A stretch of 64,000 nt of DNA from the NCBI GenBank assembly GCA_036557705.1, contig DATBHB010000193.1, positions 1 through 64,000 on the forward strand, in the 5' to 3' direction. Positions within the stretch are counted from its first letter, which is position 1. Each line of letters opens with the position of its first letter. Below are positions 57,367-64,000 of the stretch, piece after piece. The stretch is from VAZQ01 sp036557705 (lineage in GTDB: Bacteria; Pseudomonadota; Alphaproteobacteria; Rhizobiales; Xanthobacteraceae). A program made the position numbers and the translations under genes. Under the pieces are notes generated by a model. The model did not search any database, was not told where the DNA came from, and saw only the letters and a list, made by a program, of their open reading frames with translations.

Positions 57367-58356
57367 ATGACCGAGTTCCGACGGCGTGATCTCATCAGGC
57401 TTGCTGTCGCAGCCGCGGCCGGATGGCCGCCGAGAGCGCCGGCGCAGCGGCGCTCATCGCGCGGGATCGGTTACCTGGACATGGGATTTCAGAATCCCGT
57501 TAGTACGGCGCTCGTTGCTGCGTTCCGTCGGGGCCTCGGCGAGCAGGCACATGACGAACAAAGTGCGAGACTTTCGCTTGCATGGGCGGAGTTTTCGTTT
57601 GATCGATTGCTCGATTTCGCCGCCGACCTCGCGCATGGCTCGATCGATATGATCGTGGCGGCGGGACCGCTTCCTGCGCTTGCGGCGAGATCGGCAACGG
57701 CAAAGATTCCGATCGTATTCGTACTGGCGGGCGACCCCGTTGCGCTAAACCTTGTTCGCAGCCTCGAACGTCCCGGCGGCGATATCACCGGCGTGATCCT
57801 CCCCTCAACGGAATTGGTGCGCAGGCGTCTCGAACAGCTGCACGAAATTTCCCCCGCGGCCGGCTTGACCGGCTTTCTGGTCAATTCGACCGCGCCGGAA
57901 ACGAAGACCCGGATCGCGGAGGGCGTGGCTGCAGCTCGCAGTCTCGGCATCCATCTCGTCATCCTCGACGCAACCATCCCGAATCAGATCGAACGAGCGT
58001 TCGAAACTCTTCAACGACAACGCCTCGGCGCCCTGATGGTGGATGACGATCCGCTGTTTCTCGAAGAATGTGCGACAGTGTCATCTTTGGCCGCGAAGTT
58101 TCGAGTACCCGCGATGTATGCCTATCGCGAGGCCGTCGATGCCGGCGGGCTGATGAGCTTCGGCGCGAAGGCCGCCGATGCCTGGCGGCTTGCCGGCATT
58201 TCGGCCGGGCGCATCCTCGGCGGAGACGATCCCGCGCAATTGCCGGTTCGGCAAGTGAACCGCCTTGAGAGGGTGATCAATCTCAAGACCGCGAAAGCGC
58301 TCGGGATCGAACTGCCGGACGCAATACTAAGCCAGGCAGATGCCGTCATTCGCTAA
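57367..58356 (+). CDS. ABC-type substrate-binding protein (DUF534 family)
   Basis: A 329-residue periplasmic receptor with a twin-Arg leader (FRRRDLIRLAVAAAAGWPPR). Fold segments: GIGYLDMGFQNPVSTALVAA, FRRGLGEQAHDEQSARLSLA, IPIVFVLAGDPVALNLVRSL, GGDITGVILPSTELVRRRLE and PAMYAYREAVDAGGLMSFGA. LKTAKALGIELPDAILSQAD is at the C-terminus. It is a distant paralogue of the protein encoded at 21094-22086. No permease/ATPase genes are near. The start at 57367 matches the leader; an upstream in-frame ATG at 57325 is less likely. Confidence 0.85.
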   Translation: MTEFRRRDLIRLAVAAAAGWPPRAPAQRRSSRGIGYLDMGFQNPVSTALVAAFRRGLGEQAHDEQSARLSLAWAEFSFDRLLDFAADLAHGSIDMIVAAGPLPALAARSATAKIPIVFVLAGDPVALNLVRSLERPGGDITGVILPSTELVRRRLEQLHEISPAAGLTGFLVNSTAPETKTRIAEGVAAARSLGIHLVILDATIPNQIERAFETLQRQRLGALMVDDDPLFLEECATVSSLAAKFRVPAMYAYREAVDAGGLMSFGAKAADAWRLAGISAGRILGGDDPAQLPVRQVNRLERVINLKTAKALGIELPDAILSQADAVIR

Positions 58357-58409
58357 CTGAATGGTTCACGCTCGAAGATGGGGACGGCCTCTGATCCGTC
58401 CTCATGGCT

Positions 58410-58805
58410 TCACGCCATTCTGGCGCCTTCCTCATAGAGTTCGATCATTGTGCCGTCGGGATCGAAGACATAGATCGTGAGCCCGTAGATGCCGTCGTGA
58501 AGATCGCGGTCGAATTTTACGCTCGCTGCCTTGAGCCGCGCCGCAACCGCACGCACGTCCTTCGCCTTGAAGGCGATATGATCGATCTGCGGCGAATCCT
58601 CCGCGCCGCCCACCGTGAGCGCGATCCCCTGCGTGAAGGGGACGAACGGCCGCCCGTCGGCGAGCGGCTTCGCCGGCCGCACCTTGAAGCCGAGCAAATC
58701 GACATAGAAGCGCCGCGAGCGCTCGATGTCGGAAACCTTCAACAGCATATGGGCGAATTCAGTCGCGCCCGCGGTCGCGTCAGCAGTCATTGTCCCCATC
58801 GACAT
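58410..58805 (-). CDS. VOC/glyoxalase-fold protein
   Basis: A 131-residue vicinal-oxygen-chelate protein. Signatures: FAHMLLKVSDIERSRRFYVD, LLGFKVRPAKPLADGRPFVP, IDHIAFKAKDVRAVAARLKA and IYVFDPDGTMIELYEE. The His and Glu in these (FAHML, IDHIAF, IELYEE) are the usual metal ligands of glyoxalase I or ring-cleaving dioxygenases. It is the last of four closely spaced genes (opine dehydrogenase-like, DpsA-like, tautomerase, VOC), so it should act in the same pathway. The substrate is unknown. Confidence 0.85.
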   Translation of the reverse strand: MSMGTMTADATAGATEFAHMLLKVSDIERSRRFYVDLLGFKVRPAKPLADGRPFVPFTQGIALTVGGAEDSPQIDHIAFKAKDVRAVAARLKAASVKFDRDLHDGIYGLTIYVFDPDGTMIELYEEGARMA

Positions 58806-58808
58806 GCT

Positions 58809-59000
58809 TTAGTCCTTTCTTTCATCGCCGCAGATTCCGGCGAGGCCCCAGTTCTCCTTCGGCACCTCCTGGATAATGACATGGAGGTTCGTGGGTTTGG
58901 CGCCCGCATGCTGCACCATCGCGTCGGTGATCGCGCGAACCAATGCTTTCTTCTGCGCCGACGTGCGTCCGGTCCACATCTGTACGGTCACGACAGGCAT
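58809..59000 (-). CDS. 4-oxalocrotonate tautomerase family enzyme
   Basis: A 63-residue tautomerase: MPVVTVQMWTGRTSAQKKAL, VRAITDAMVQHAGAKPTNLH, VIIQEVPKENWGLAGICGDE. After Met removal the N-terminal Pro would be the catalytic base, as in 4-OT. Arg12 (GRTSAQKK) is present, and the VIIQEVPKENWGLAG segment is typical. It starts at 59000 after an AGGAGGA site and overlaps the DpsA-like gene by 13 bases. It tautomerises a dienol or unsaturated ketoacid. Confidence 0.9.
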   Translation of the reverse strand: MPVVTVQMWTGRTSAQKKALVRAITDAMVQHAGAKPTNLHVIIQEVPKENWGLAGICGDERKD

Positions 59001-59908
59001 TCTTCCTCCTGCAAAATCTTCTCGATCCGTTCGCGGATGCCGCCCCATTGACTGGCGCCGACAGTCACCGGAGCGCGGCTCCCCAATCCGCGTCCCCAGA
59101 TCGCCGTCAATCCGAGCCGCTTCGCGGATTCGAAATCAACGCCTCCCGGAGGCGCCGCCAAGTCAACGATGAGCGCCGATTTCGGCAGGCGCGCGAGCGC
59201 GTCCTCGCCGACGACCCGCGACGGCACGGTCGAAAACAGGAAATCGAGCTGCGGGGCAAGCAGCGGCAGTTCCTCGAGCCGATGCGGGCTTGCTCCCGCC
59301 ACAAAGGCCGCCGCCCGCTGCTCGGGATTGCGCGCCACAACGTGTGTATGCGCCCCGAGCGCCACGAGATAGCGCGCCAGAACGGCGCCGATCGTCCCTT
59401 GGCCGACAACGCAAGCTTTCGAGTTGTGAATTGTAATCACACTGTTGTCGATTACGATCTTGATCAGCCCTTCGATGATCGCGGGTGTCCGCTGCAACAT
59501 AAGGCTACGATCCCATTCGTACTCATGCAGCGTGATCGAGAGCGCATCGGCGTGCGCCTTGAGGTTGTTGTCGGCCCAGCCGAGGATGATGTGCGCACGC
59601 GGCGCCATACCCGAGAGCAAGCTGCGGTCCGGGATGATCGGTGCTGGCGCGGCGGGAGCAAACAGAGCGCCGTTGGCCGCAATGCCCGGAATGGGAAACA
59701 GCGCCAATCGCGCGCCTTTGAGGACGGCAGCGGGATCGCTCATCTGCTTGACGCCAGGGATCCCCTGCTCGGGCCAGGGAAAGCCGCAAGCTCGCACATC
59801 AGCGCCGGTAGCAGCTGCACGGCGCGCGATTTCCTGCTCGCGACGGTCGCCGCCGAGCATGCCGATTGTCAGTTTCGACCAATCGATCGCGGAAGTTTTA
59901 CCGGCCAT
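58988..59908 (-). CDS. Dipicolinate synthase subunit A-like NAD(P)-binding protein
   Basis: A 306-residue protein with two Rossmann-like halves: WSKLTIGMLGGDRREQEIAR and ACVVGQGTIGAVLARYLVAL. Other segments are LALFPIPGIAANGALFAP and PKSALIVDLAAPPGGVDFES, plus GLGSRAPVTVGASQWGGIRE. The order matches dipicolinate synthase subunit A (SpoVFA), which oxidises dihydrodipicolinate in sporulating bacteria. This is not a spore former, so it probably acts on another cyclic imino acid or similar product. It overlaps the opine dehydrogenase gene (11 bases) upstream and the tautomerase gene (13 bases) downstream. The start at 59908 (MAGKTSAIDW) is preferred over 59986. Confidence 0.8.
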   Translation of the reverse strand: MAGKTSAIDWSKLTIGMLGGDRREQEIARRAAATGADVRACGFPWPEQGIPGVKQMSDPAAVLKGARLALFPIPGIAANGALFAPAAPAPIIPDRSLLSGMAPRAHIILGWADNNLKAHADALSITLHEYEWDRSLMLQRTPAIIEGLIKIVIDNSVITIHNSKACVVGQGTIGAVLARYLVALGAHTHVVARNPEQRAAAFVAGASPHRLEELPLLAPQLDFLFSTVPSRVVGEDALARLPKSALIVDLAAPPGGVDFESAKRLGLTAIWGRGLGSRAPVTVGASQWGGIRERIEKILQEEECLS

Positions 59909-60995
59909 CGCGCTTGCCTCGCACAAGTTCCAATAGGCCGGTTCGGTCGAGGCCCGCAATGCCCATGCGCGTGGCGGTGCGGCCACTGGCGGTGAGATCG
60001 ATGCCGATCAGCTCTTGCCCGATCCGCAGCAAGGACGAGGCGATCGGCACCTCCACTTCGGCAATCGCGGCAAGTTCGGTGAACGGCAGCAGCCCGTAGC
60101 CGAAATCTTCCCGGTAGTAGCGGTGATCGAGTGAATCCGGCGCCTTGATCGACCGATTGGCCGCGCCCGAAGCGATAGCGCCGGCGAGGTCGTCGAGATT
60201 GCGCACCCACGGCTCGACGGTGCCGATCGCCTGCATTTCCGCCGTGATCGAGGGAAGCTCATGGCCGAATGCACGGGCGACCGCGCGACGCTCGTGGTCG
60301 AGCGCACCCATGACGCGCGCCACGCCCGCAGTCATGCCCTCCACGTAGAAAGTGAAATCCCCACTTGTTGCCTCGACCCAAGCGGCACCGAGCACCGCGC
60401 CCGGCACATGCAGCACCATGTTCACATTGGCGAGATCGCAGGCGAGCACGTCAGGCATGAGCTGGGCGGCGCAGAACAGGGTGGCCGCTGCTTCCGCGGC
60501 CGCTTCTCCTCCCGGCAGCGCCGCAAGCCGGACGCGCTTGGCTGCGCCGGTGACGGTGACGCAGCCCGGCGCATATTTGCGCGCCACGTAAGTAAGCGTC
60601 GAGAACTCGGCTATCGGCGGCGGCCCGGCGCCGACCGCGGCAAAGCCGCAGCGGAATTCCAGCGCTCCGCCGGTATGACCGGGATTGAGGAGCACCGGCG
60701 CCGTTGCACGTGCGGCGGCCAAGTGTCGCGCCATGTCGCCATGAGTAAAGGTCGGCAGGCAAACGAGGATCACATCGGCCCCTGCGATGGCCGCAGCCAA
60801 ATCGCCGGTGATGAGTTTGGGCCGCGCGAGACCGGAGCCCAAGATTCCTTCATAGGCGACGCCGCCCTGGTCCCGGAACGATCCGAGCGTCTGCGGCGAG
60901 CGACTCCAGAACGTCACCTCATGGCCGGCGGTCACGAGTTCCGCAACGGCAGCCGCCCCACCCGCTCCGCCGCCGAGCACCGCAACGCTCGTCAC
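59898..60995 (-). CDS. Opine dehydrogenase family protein (NAD/NADP octopine/nopaline dehydrogenase-like)
   Basis: A 365-residue protein. N-terminal Rossmann domain: SVAVLGGGAGGAAAVAELVT, GADVILVCLPTFTHGDMARH. C-terminal helical dimer domain with the opine dehydrogenase core VLACDLANVNMVLHVPGAVL and FYVEGMTAGVARVMGALDHE, containing the expected catalytic His. Family enzymes condense an amino acid and an alpha-keto acid. The best start is a GTG at 60995 with a GGAG site; the frame extends further upstream only through a dispersed repeat. First of a four-gene overlapping operon with DpsA-like, tautomerase and VOC genes. Confidence 0.85.
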   Translation of the reverse strand: MTSVAVLGGGAGGAAAVAELVTAGHEVTFWSRSPQTLGSFRDQGGVAYEGILGSGLARPKLITGDLAAAIAGADVILVCLPTFTHGDMARHLAAARATAPVLLNPGHTGGALEFRCGFAAVGAGPPPIAEFSTLTYVARKYAPGCVTVTGAAKRVRLAALPGGEAAAEAAATLFCAAQLMPDVLACDLANVNMVLHVPGAVLGAAWVEATSGDFTFYVEGMTAGVARVMGALDHERRAVARAFGHELPSITAEMQAIGTVEPWVRNLDDLAGAIASGAANRSIKAPDSLDHRYYREDFGYGLLPFTELAAIAEVEVPIASSLLRIGQELIGIDLTASGRTATRMGIAGLDRTGLLELVRGKRDGR

Positions 60996-61009
60996 CGCCG
61001 CTCCGTTGC

Positions 61010-61070
61010 GATCGTCATCCTGAGGCGCTCGCATGCAGCCATTGGCTGCATGCGAGCCACGAAGGATGAC
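61010..61070. repeat. GCATGC-centred dispersed hairpin repeat, copy 2
   Basis: GATCGTCATCCTGAGGCG, arm CTCGCATGCAGCC, ATT, arm GGCTGCATGCGAG, then CACGAAGGATGAC. It is the same family as 44867-44924. It ends 15 bp before the GTG start of the opine dehydrogenase gene, so it lies in that gene's leader. Confidence 0.8.
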
Positions 61071-61193
61071 GACGACCAAAACGCGTCCGCAGCAGCAATA
61101 TTCCCGGGTTGTCTCATTGAAGACGCTCTAGCATGACAAAGCCGTGAGGACTACCATGTCTCTAACCCGCCCTACGAAAGCATCGGAAGTCAA

Positions 61194-62222
61194 ATGATCA
61201 TGCGGCGAGCGATTTGCGCAACGGCACTACTGGTCTTGGTGGCGGCAACGCCGCGATCCGCGGGTGCCCAGTCGGCCGAGGGTTTCTACGAAGGCAAGAC
61301 GATCACCATGGTTATCGCGGGTCCGCCGGCGGGCGCTTACGACGTCTACGCTCGTCTGGCGGCGCGCTACCTCGGCAAGTATCTGCCAGGAAGTCCTTCG
61401 ATAGTACCGAGGAACATGCCGGGCGCCGGGGGGCTCGTCGCCGCGAATTACATGTTCAATGTCGCGCCGCGCGACGGCACCGTCCTTGCCATGCTGGTGC
61501 CGACGTTTCCGCTCGAGGAAGAGCTTGGATTGAGCGCCGCGAAGTACAAGGCCTCGCGCTTCGCCTGGATCGGCAGGCTGGCGACGCAGCCCAACATTAC
61601 CTTCATCATGAATACTTCGAAGGTGAAGACGATCGCCGACGCCTTCGACAAAGTCGCGCTCCTCGCTGCGACCGGGCGGAGCGCCACCAATGCGATCTAT
61701 CCCACCATCCTCAACAATGTTCTCGGCACGAAGTTCAAGGTCGTCACCGGCTACGAGGGCTCGGCTGCCGCCATGCTGGCAATGGAGCGGGGCGAAGTCG
61801 AAGGCCATTCGTCGACCTATGACGGCTTGAAGAATCAACACGAAGACTGGATCAGGACCAAAAAGGTCAACATCATCGTCCAATACCTGCTGAAGCGGCA
61901 CCCTGAACTACCCGACGTGCCGACCTCGGTCGAACTGGCGCGCACCCCGGAGCAGGCGACCATCCTGCGCGCGGTGTCGAGCGCTTCGGAAATCGGAAAA
62001 TTCATCCTGGCTCCGCCGGGCGTCCCGCAGCAGCGGATCGGCGCCTTGCGGCAGGCATTCGACGGCATGGTCAAGGATCCGGAATTTGTCGCCGAAGCCG
62101 CGAAACTGCGCGTCGAGCTTGAACCGCTCCCCGGAACCGAGCTGCAAGGGATCGTAGAGGAGGTGCAAAGCATGCCGGCGGACATCGTGCAAAAGGTCAA
62201 GGCAATCTATCCCCTGAATTGA
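61194..62222 (+). CDS. Bug/TctC-like tripartite tricarboxylate transporter receptor
   Basis: A 342-residue periplasmic receptor with signal MRRAICATALLVLVAATPRS...AGAQ. Motifs: FYEGKTITMVIAGPPAGAYD, VYARLAARYLGKYLPGSPSI, VPRNMPGAGGLVAANYMFNV, APRDGTVLAMLVPTFPLEEE and TGYEGSAAAMLAMERGEVEG. It belongs to the same divergent subgroup as the receptors at 14029-15096 and 15206-16240, with Y/F-x-G-K-T-I start and a RGEVEGH/RGEIDGH loop. It is divergent from the opine dehydrogenase operon and could supply its substrate. The start at 61194 is near an in-frame ATG at 61200. Confidence 0.88.
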   Translation: MIMRRAICATALLVLVAATPRSAGAQSAEGFYEGKTITMVIAGPPAGAYDVYARLAARYLGKYLPGSPSIVPRNMPGAGGLVAANYMFNVAPRDGTVLAMLVPTFPLEEELGLSAAKYKASRFAWIGRLATQPNITFIMNTSKVKTIADAFDKVALLAATGRSATNAIYPTILNNVLGTKFKVVTGYEGSAAAMLAMERGEVEGHSSTYDGLKNQHEDWIRTKKVNIIVQYLLKRHPELPDVPTSVELARTPEQATILRAVSSASEIGKFILAPPGVPQQRIGALRQAFDGMVKDPEFVAEAAKLRVELEPLPGTELQGIVEEVQSMPADIVQKVKAIYPLN

Positions 62223-62272
62223 CACCTTTCAGTCGCTCGGTCCGGACACCTTCCAGCCCCTGCAGTCCCGCA

Positions 62273-62704
62273 ATGGCGCTCACATATTCTGATCTCTGCA
62301 TAGCCTATGAATTCATCAACTCTGCCGAGCAGAGCGATTACCAAGGTTTTGTGTGCAGAAAGACGGGCAAGATTTATCTGCGTGCGGGCGAATTCAGCGA
62401 TCCCTTGCCCGACGCAGACGAGCTTCCGGAAGACCTGGACGAGAATTTGCAATACGTAAGACTACCAAGCAAGAGAGAGTTCGATCTCGGGAAGCCGCTG
62501 CCGCTGAAGTTTGCCCGCGAATTTCTGGCGGACGACTACGATGAAGTCCGTCGGATATTCAGCAGGAAAGGTGCATACGGCAACTTCAAGGCGCTACTCG
62601 CGCGCAGGCGCGCTCTCGATCGCTGGTATCAATTCGAGGAGCAAGCTGAACAAAGAGCGCTGCGGGAGTGGTGTACCGAAAACGGAATCGAACTCGCGGA
62701 CTGA
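62273..62704 (+). CDS. UPF0158-like protein (143 aa)
   Basis: A 143-residue acidic protein: ALTYSDLCIAYEFINSAEQS, then TGKIYLRAGEFSDPLPDADE and YVRLPSKREFDLGKPLPLKF. The C-terminal half RRIFSRKGAYGNFKALLARR, DRWYQFEEQAEQRALREWCT matches the UPF0158 pattern (F-x(n)-GA-x-x-x-FK-x-x-L...WY-x-F). The function of the family is unknown. The start at 62273 is chosen because family similarity begins there. A REP-like palindrome follows 30 bp after the stop. Confidence 0.75.
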   Translation: MALTYSDLCIAYEFINSAEQSDYQGFVCRKTGKIYLRAGEFSDPLPDADELPEDLDENLQYVRLPSKREFDLGKPLPLKFAREFLADDYDEVRRIFSRKGAYGNFKALLARRRALDRWYQFEEQAEQRALREWCTENGIELAD

Positions 62705-62733
62705 GGGAATAGAGTCTTCTTCGGGCGACTGCC

Positions 62734-62756
62734 GGGGCGGGTTTCACACCCGCCCC
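62734..62756. repeat. REP-like palindrome, copy 3
   Basis: GGGGCGGGTTTCACACCCGC followed by CCC, the same palindrome type as at 2391 and 2738 with one loop difference. It lies between convergent genes (UPF0158-like and a small secreted protein). Confidence 0.75.
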
Positions 62757-62769
62757 AGCTGCGCCAGCC

Positions 62770-63081
62770 CTACGACTGCTTGCGCCAGCGCGTGCCGTTC
62801 GACCACTCGATCGTGTTGTCATAAACGACGCCGAGCATGTTCCAGGTGGGACCTGCGCTAATCGTCTTGGGGCTCGTCAATTTGGCGTTCACCTGCTCGC
62901 CCTTGTCGCTCTTGAGCTCCAGATTGTTGCCGGATTGGGTGACCGTAAATGTCTGACCTCGATCGCACGGCGACGGCTCCGGCTCGCAGCGGTAGCTACC
63001 GGCCAGATTGGGTGCCGCGCCTTGCGCGTACGCGCCAAAGCTCGTGAGAATCAGAATGGCAGCAAACGACACAGTTCGCAT
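62770..63081 (-). CDS. Small secreted hypothetical protein (103 aa)
   Basis: A 103-residue protein with a signal peptide (VSFAAILILTSFGAYAQG). The mature part reads APNLAGSYRCEPEPSPCDRG, QTFTVTQSGNNLELKSDKGE, VNAKLTSPKTISAGPTWNML and VVYDNTIEWSNGTRWRKQ. The L-x-G-x-Y-x-C start and NTIEWSNGTRWRK end look like a small lipocalin/beta-barrel-type ligand-binding fold, but I do not recognise the family. Two cysteines could pair. Monocistronic by context. Confidence 0.75.
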   Translation of the reverse strand: MRTVSFAAILILTSFGAYAQGAAPNLAGSYRCEPEPSPCDRGQTFTVTQSGNNLELKSDKGEQVNAKLTSPKTISAGPTWNMLGVVYDNTIEWSNGTRWRKQS

Positions 63082-63331
63082 TAATACCTCCCTTCGCTTA
63101 GATCATACGTGAGCACCGGAAGCCCTCGATCGACCTTCGGCGCGCACGCCGCAAATGCCATCTCGACCGCTTCCGGTGCGGGCTGCTGAGGCCCCCGATG
63201 TTGGTAGCACGCCGCGCTTGCGCAGGAGGTGCTTTAACACGCGATCGTGAACTCCGGTCGCGGTGGGCTGATATTTTGGACAACCTCTAAATTGCGGACA
63301 AGGGGTGCCAGCAGGCTCAACCTGCGACCGC

Positions 63332-63637
63332 CTATTCCTCCGGCTCGGTCGTGAATTGGAGCGGGTAGCCCTTGCGGCGGCCTGCCTCCGTGGCTCGCGT
63401 CGCCTTGGTCTCAGCAACGTCCCGGGTGAACACTGCGACGACGCAGGCGCCCCGCTTGTGCGCCGTAATCATGACCCGGTAGGCCTGCTCCTCGCTCATG
63501 CGAAATTCCGCCTTCAGCACCGTGACCACGAATTCCCGCGGCGTGTAGTCGTCGTTGAGCAGGATGACCTTGTGCAGACGCGGTCGTTCGATCTTGGTGC
63601 GAATTCTGACGCGAGGTTTGGTGGTGAGATCGGCCAT
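63332..63637 (-). CDS. clpS2: ATP-dependent Clp protease adaptor ClpS (ClpS2 type)
   Basis: A 101-residue N-degron adaptor. The N-terminus is flexible and basic (ADLTTKPRVRIRTKIERPRL). The core HKVILLNDDYTPREFVVTVL, then MSEEQAYRVMITAHKRGACV, VFTRDVAETKATRATEAG and PLQFTTEPEE. The TP-R-EF and M-x-T-AH-x-x-G variant, with FTTEPEE end, matches the second ClpS paralogue (ClpS2) of alphaproteobacteria; clpS1, usually beside clpA, is not in the window. It selects proteins with hydrophobic N-terminal residues for degradation by ClpAP. Confidence 0.92.
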   Translation of the reverse strand: MADLTTKPRVRIRTKIERPRLHKVILLNDDYTPREFVVTVLKAEFRMSEEQAYRVMITAHKRGACVVAVFTRDVAETKATRATEAGRRKGYPLQFTTEPEE

Positions 63638-63681
63638 GGGTAAACTGCTCCCATAGGTGAGCCGCAGGTTTCAGCGCCCGC

Positions 63682-64000
63682 TCAGGGGACGAGACAAACA
63701 AAAGCCGAGCGCTTGAGCTTCGTTTCACCGTCCCTGGTAACTTGACGATGAAAATGCAGCAGATAGGGGAGCCTCTGCGCGGTGAATTGCAGGGTTGATT
63801 CGGCGCTCGCCATAGGCGCGATCGGCGGAAATCCCTCTCTTCTGAAGACACCTTTCGTGGCTCTCCAGTTCTCATAATAGGTCGGCCCCTCGGGGCTGAC
63901 CAACTCAAATTCGGTCAGGACCAGGCCCTCCGGCGTAACTCCGTTGACGATCACAGGCTCCGGCGAGTCGTTTCGCAGGCTGAAAGTCGCGATAAGCCTT
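63682..64000 (-). CDS. Hypothetical protein, C-terminal part (runs off window)
   Basis: The leftward frame is open from the window edge to its stop at 63682, giving at least 106 residues: LIATFSLRNDSPEPVIVNGV, TPEGLVLTEFELVSPEGPTY, YENWRATKGVFRREGFPPIA and SAESTLQFTAQRLPYLLHFH. It reads like alternating beta strands, perhaps an Ig-like or jelly-roll domain. I recognise no family. An apparent GTG start at 63954 is inside the frame, so the real start is probably outside the window. It lies upstream of clpS2 on the same strand, with a 44-bp gap. Confidence 0.6.
   Translation of the reverse strand, partial: RLIATFSLRNDSPEPVIVNGVTPEGLVLTEFELVSPEGPTYYENWRATKGVFRREGFPPIAPMASAESTLQFTAQRLPYLLHFHRQVTRDGETKLKRSAFVCLVP

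Noticed and set aside
63103..63417. Leftward frame between the small secreted gene and clpS2
   Set aside because: It overlaps the clpS2 3' end in another frame, is Arg-rich and shows no recognisable motif or ribosome site.

Overview
The window is high-GC chromosomal DNA of an alphaproteobacterium, most likely of the order Hyphomicrobiales (Bradyrhizobium / Xanthobacteraceae type). The case rests on a ClpS2-type adaptor, a perfect EcfG-type stress promoter, many orphan Bug/TctC solute receptors, two DUF534-type ABC receptors and several dispersed palindromic repeat families of the kind seen in that order. I saw no rRNA, tRNA, CRISPR array, prophage or intact insertion sequence. No species is named.

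Layout: 1-2015, ornithine cyclodeaminase-like (partial) and GMC oxidoreductase genes. 2016-3509, a decaying stretch with a RAYT-transposase remnant between REP palindromes, a Bug-receptor tail and a frameshifted small gene. 3652-6906, exported RidA-like protein, periplasmic metallo-beta-lactamase-fold protein, aldo/keto reductase and STAS protein. 7009-10625, a Rieske ferredoxin / amidohydrolase / aldolase operon divergent from an SDR epimerase. 10783-14000, exported and membrane proteins, including a three-gene operon with a helix-hairpin-helix protein. 14029-17159, two Bug receptors and a lactonase-like amidohydrolase. 17160-25953, small secreted proteins, DsrE-like, LVIVD propeller, ABC receptor, MBL hydrolase, an HNH-like protein and a membrane protein behind an EcfG promoter. 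26182-33010, a carbohydrate operon (tkt, zwf, pgl, amylo-1,6-glucosidase) divergent from a Crp/Fnr regulator. 34505-38464, membrane proteins and an orphan molybdenum hydroxylase large subunit. 38634-43467, cupin dioxygenase, enolase-superfamily enzyme, creatinase-fold protein and Bug receptor. 43711-56085, ThDP decarboxylase pair, glycosyltransferase, LysR, YeiH exporter, SuyAB-like sulfolyase, GntR, MFS transporter, malate dehydrogenase and FAD/Fe-S 2-hydroxyacid dehydrogenase. 56257-62222, receptors flanking a four-gene opine-dehydrogenase operon. 62273-64000, small proteins, clpS2 and a partial gene.

The most coherent system is the putative organosulfonate module. A two-subunit UxaA-family enzyme resembling (2R)-sulfolactate sulfo-lyase is divergent from a YeiH-type exporter and a LysR regulator. 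It is followed by a GntR regulator and an importer, with a sulfopyruvate-decarboxylase-like pair and two 2-hydroxyacid dehydrogenases near by. A second candidate is the overlapping operon of an opine-dehydrogenase homologue, a dipicolinate-synthase-A homologue, a tautomerase and a glyoxalase-fold protein. Functions are read from sequence motifs and neighbourhood only; no database search was possible.
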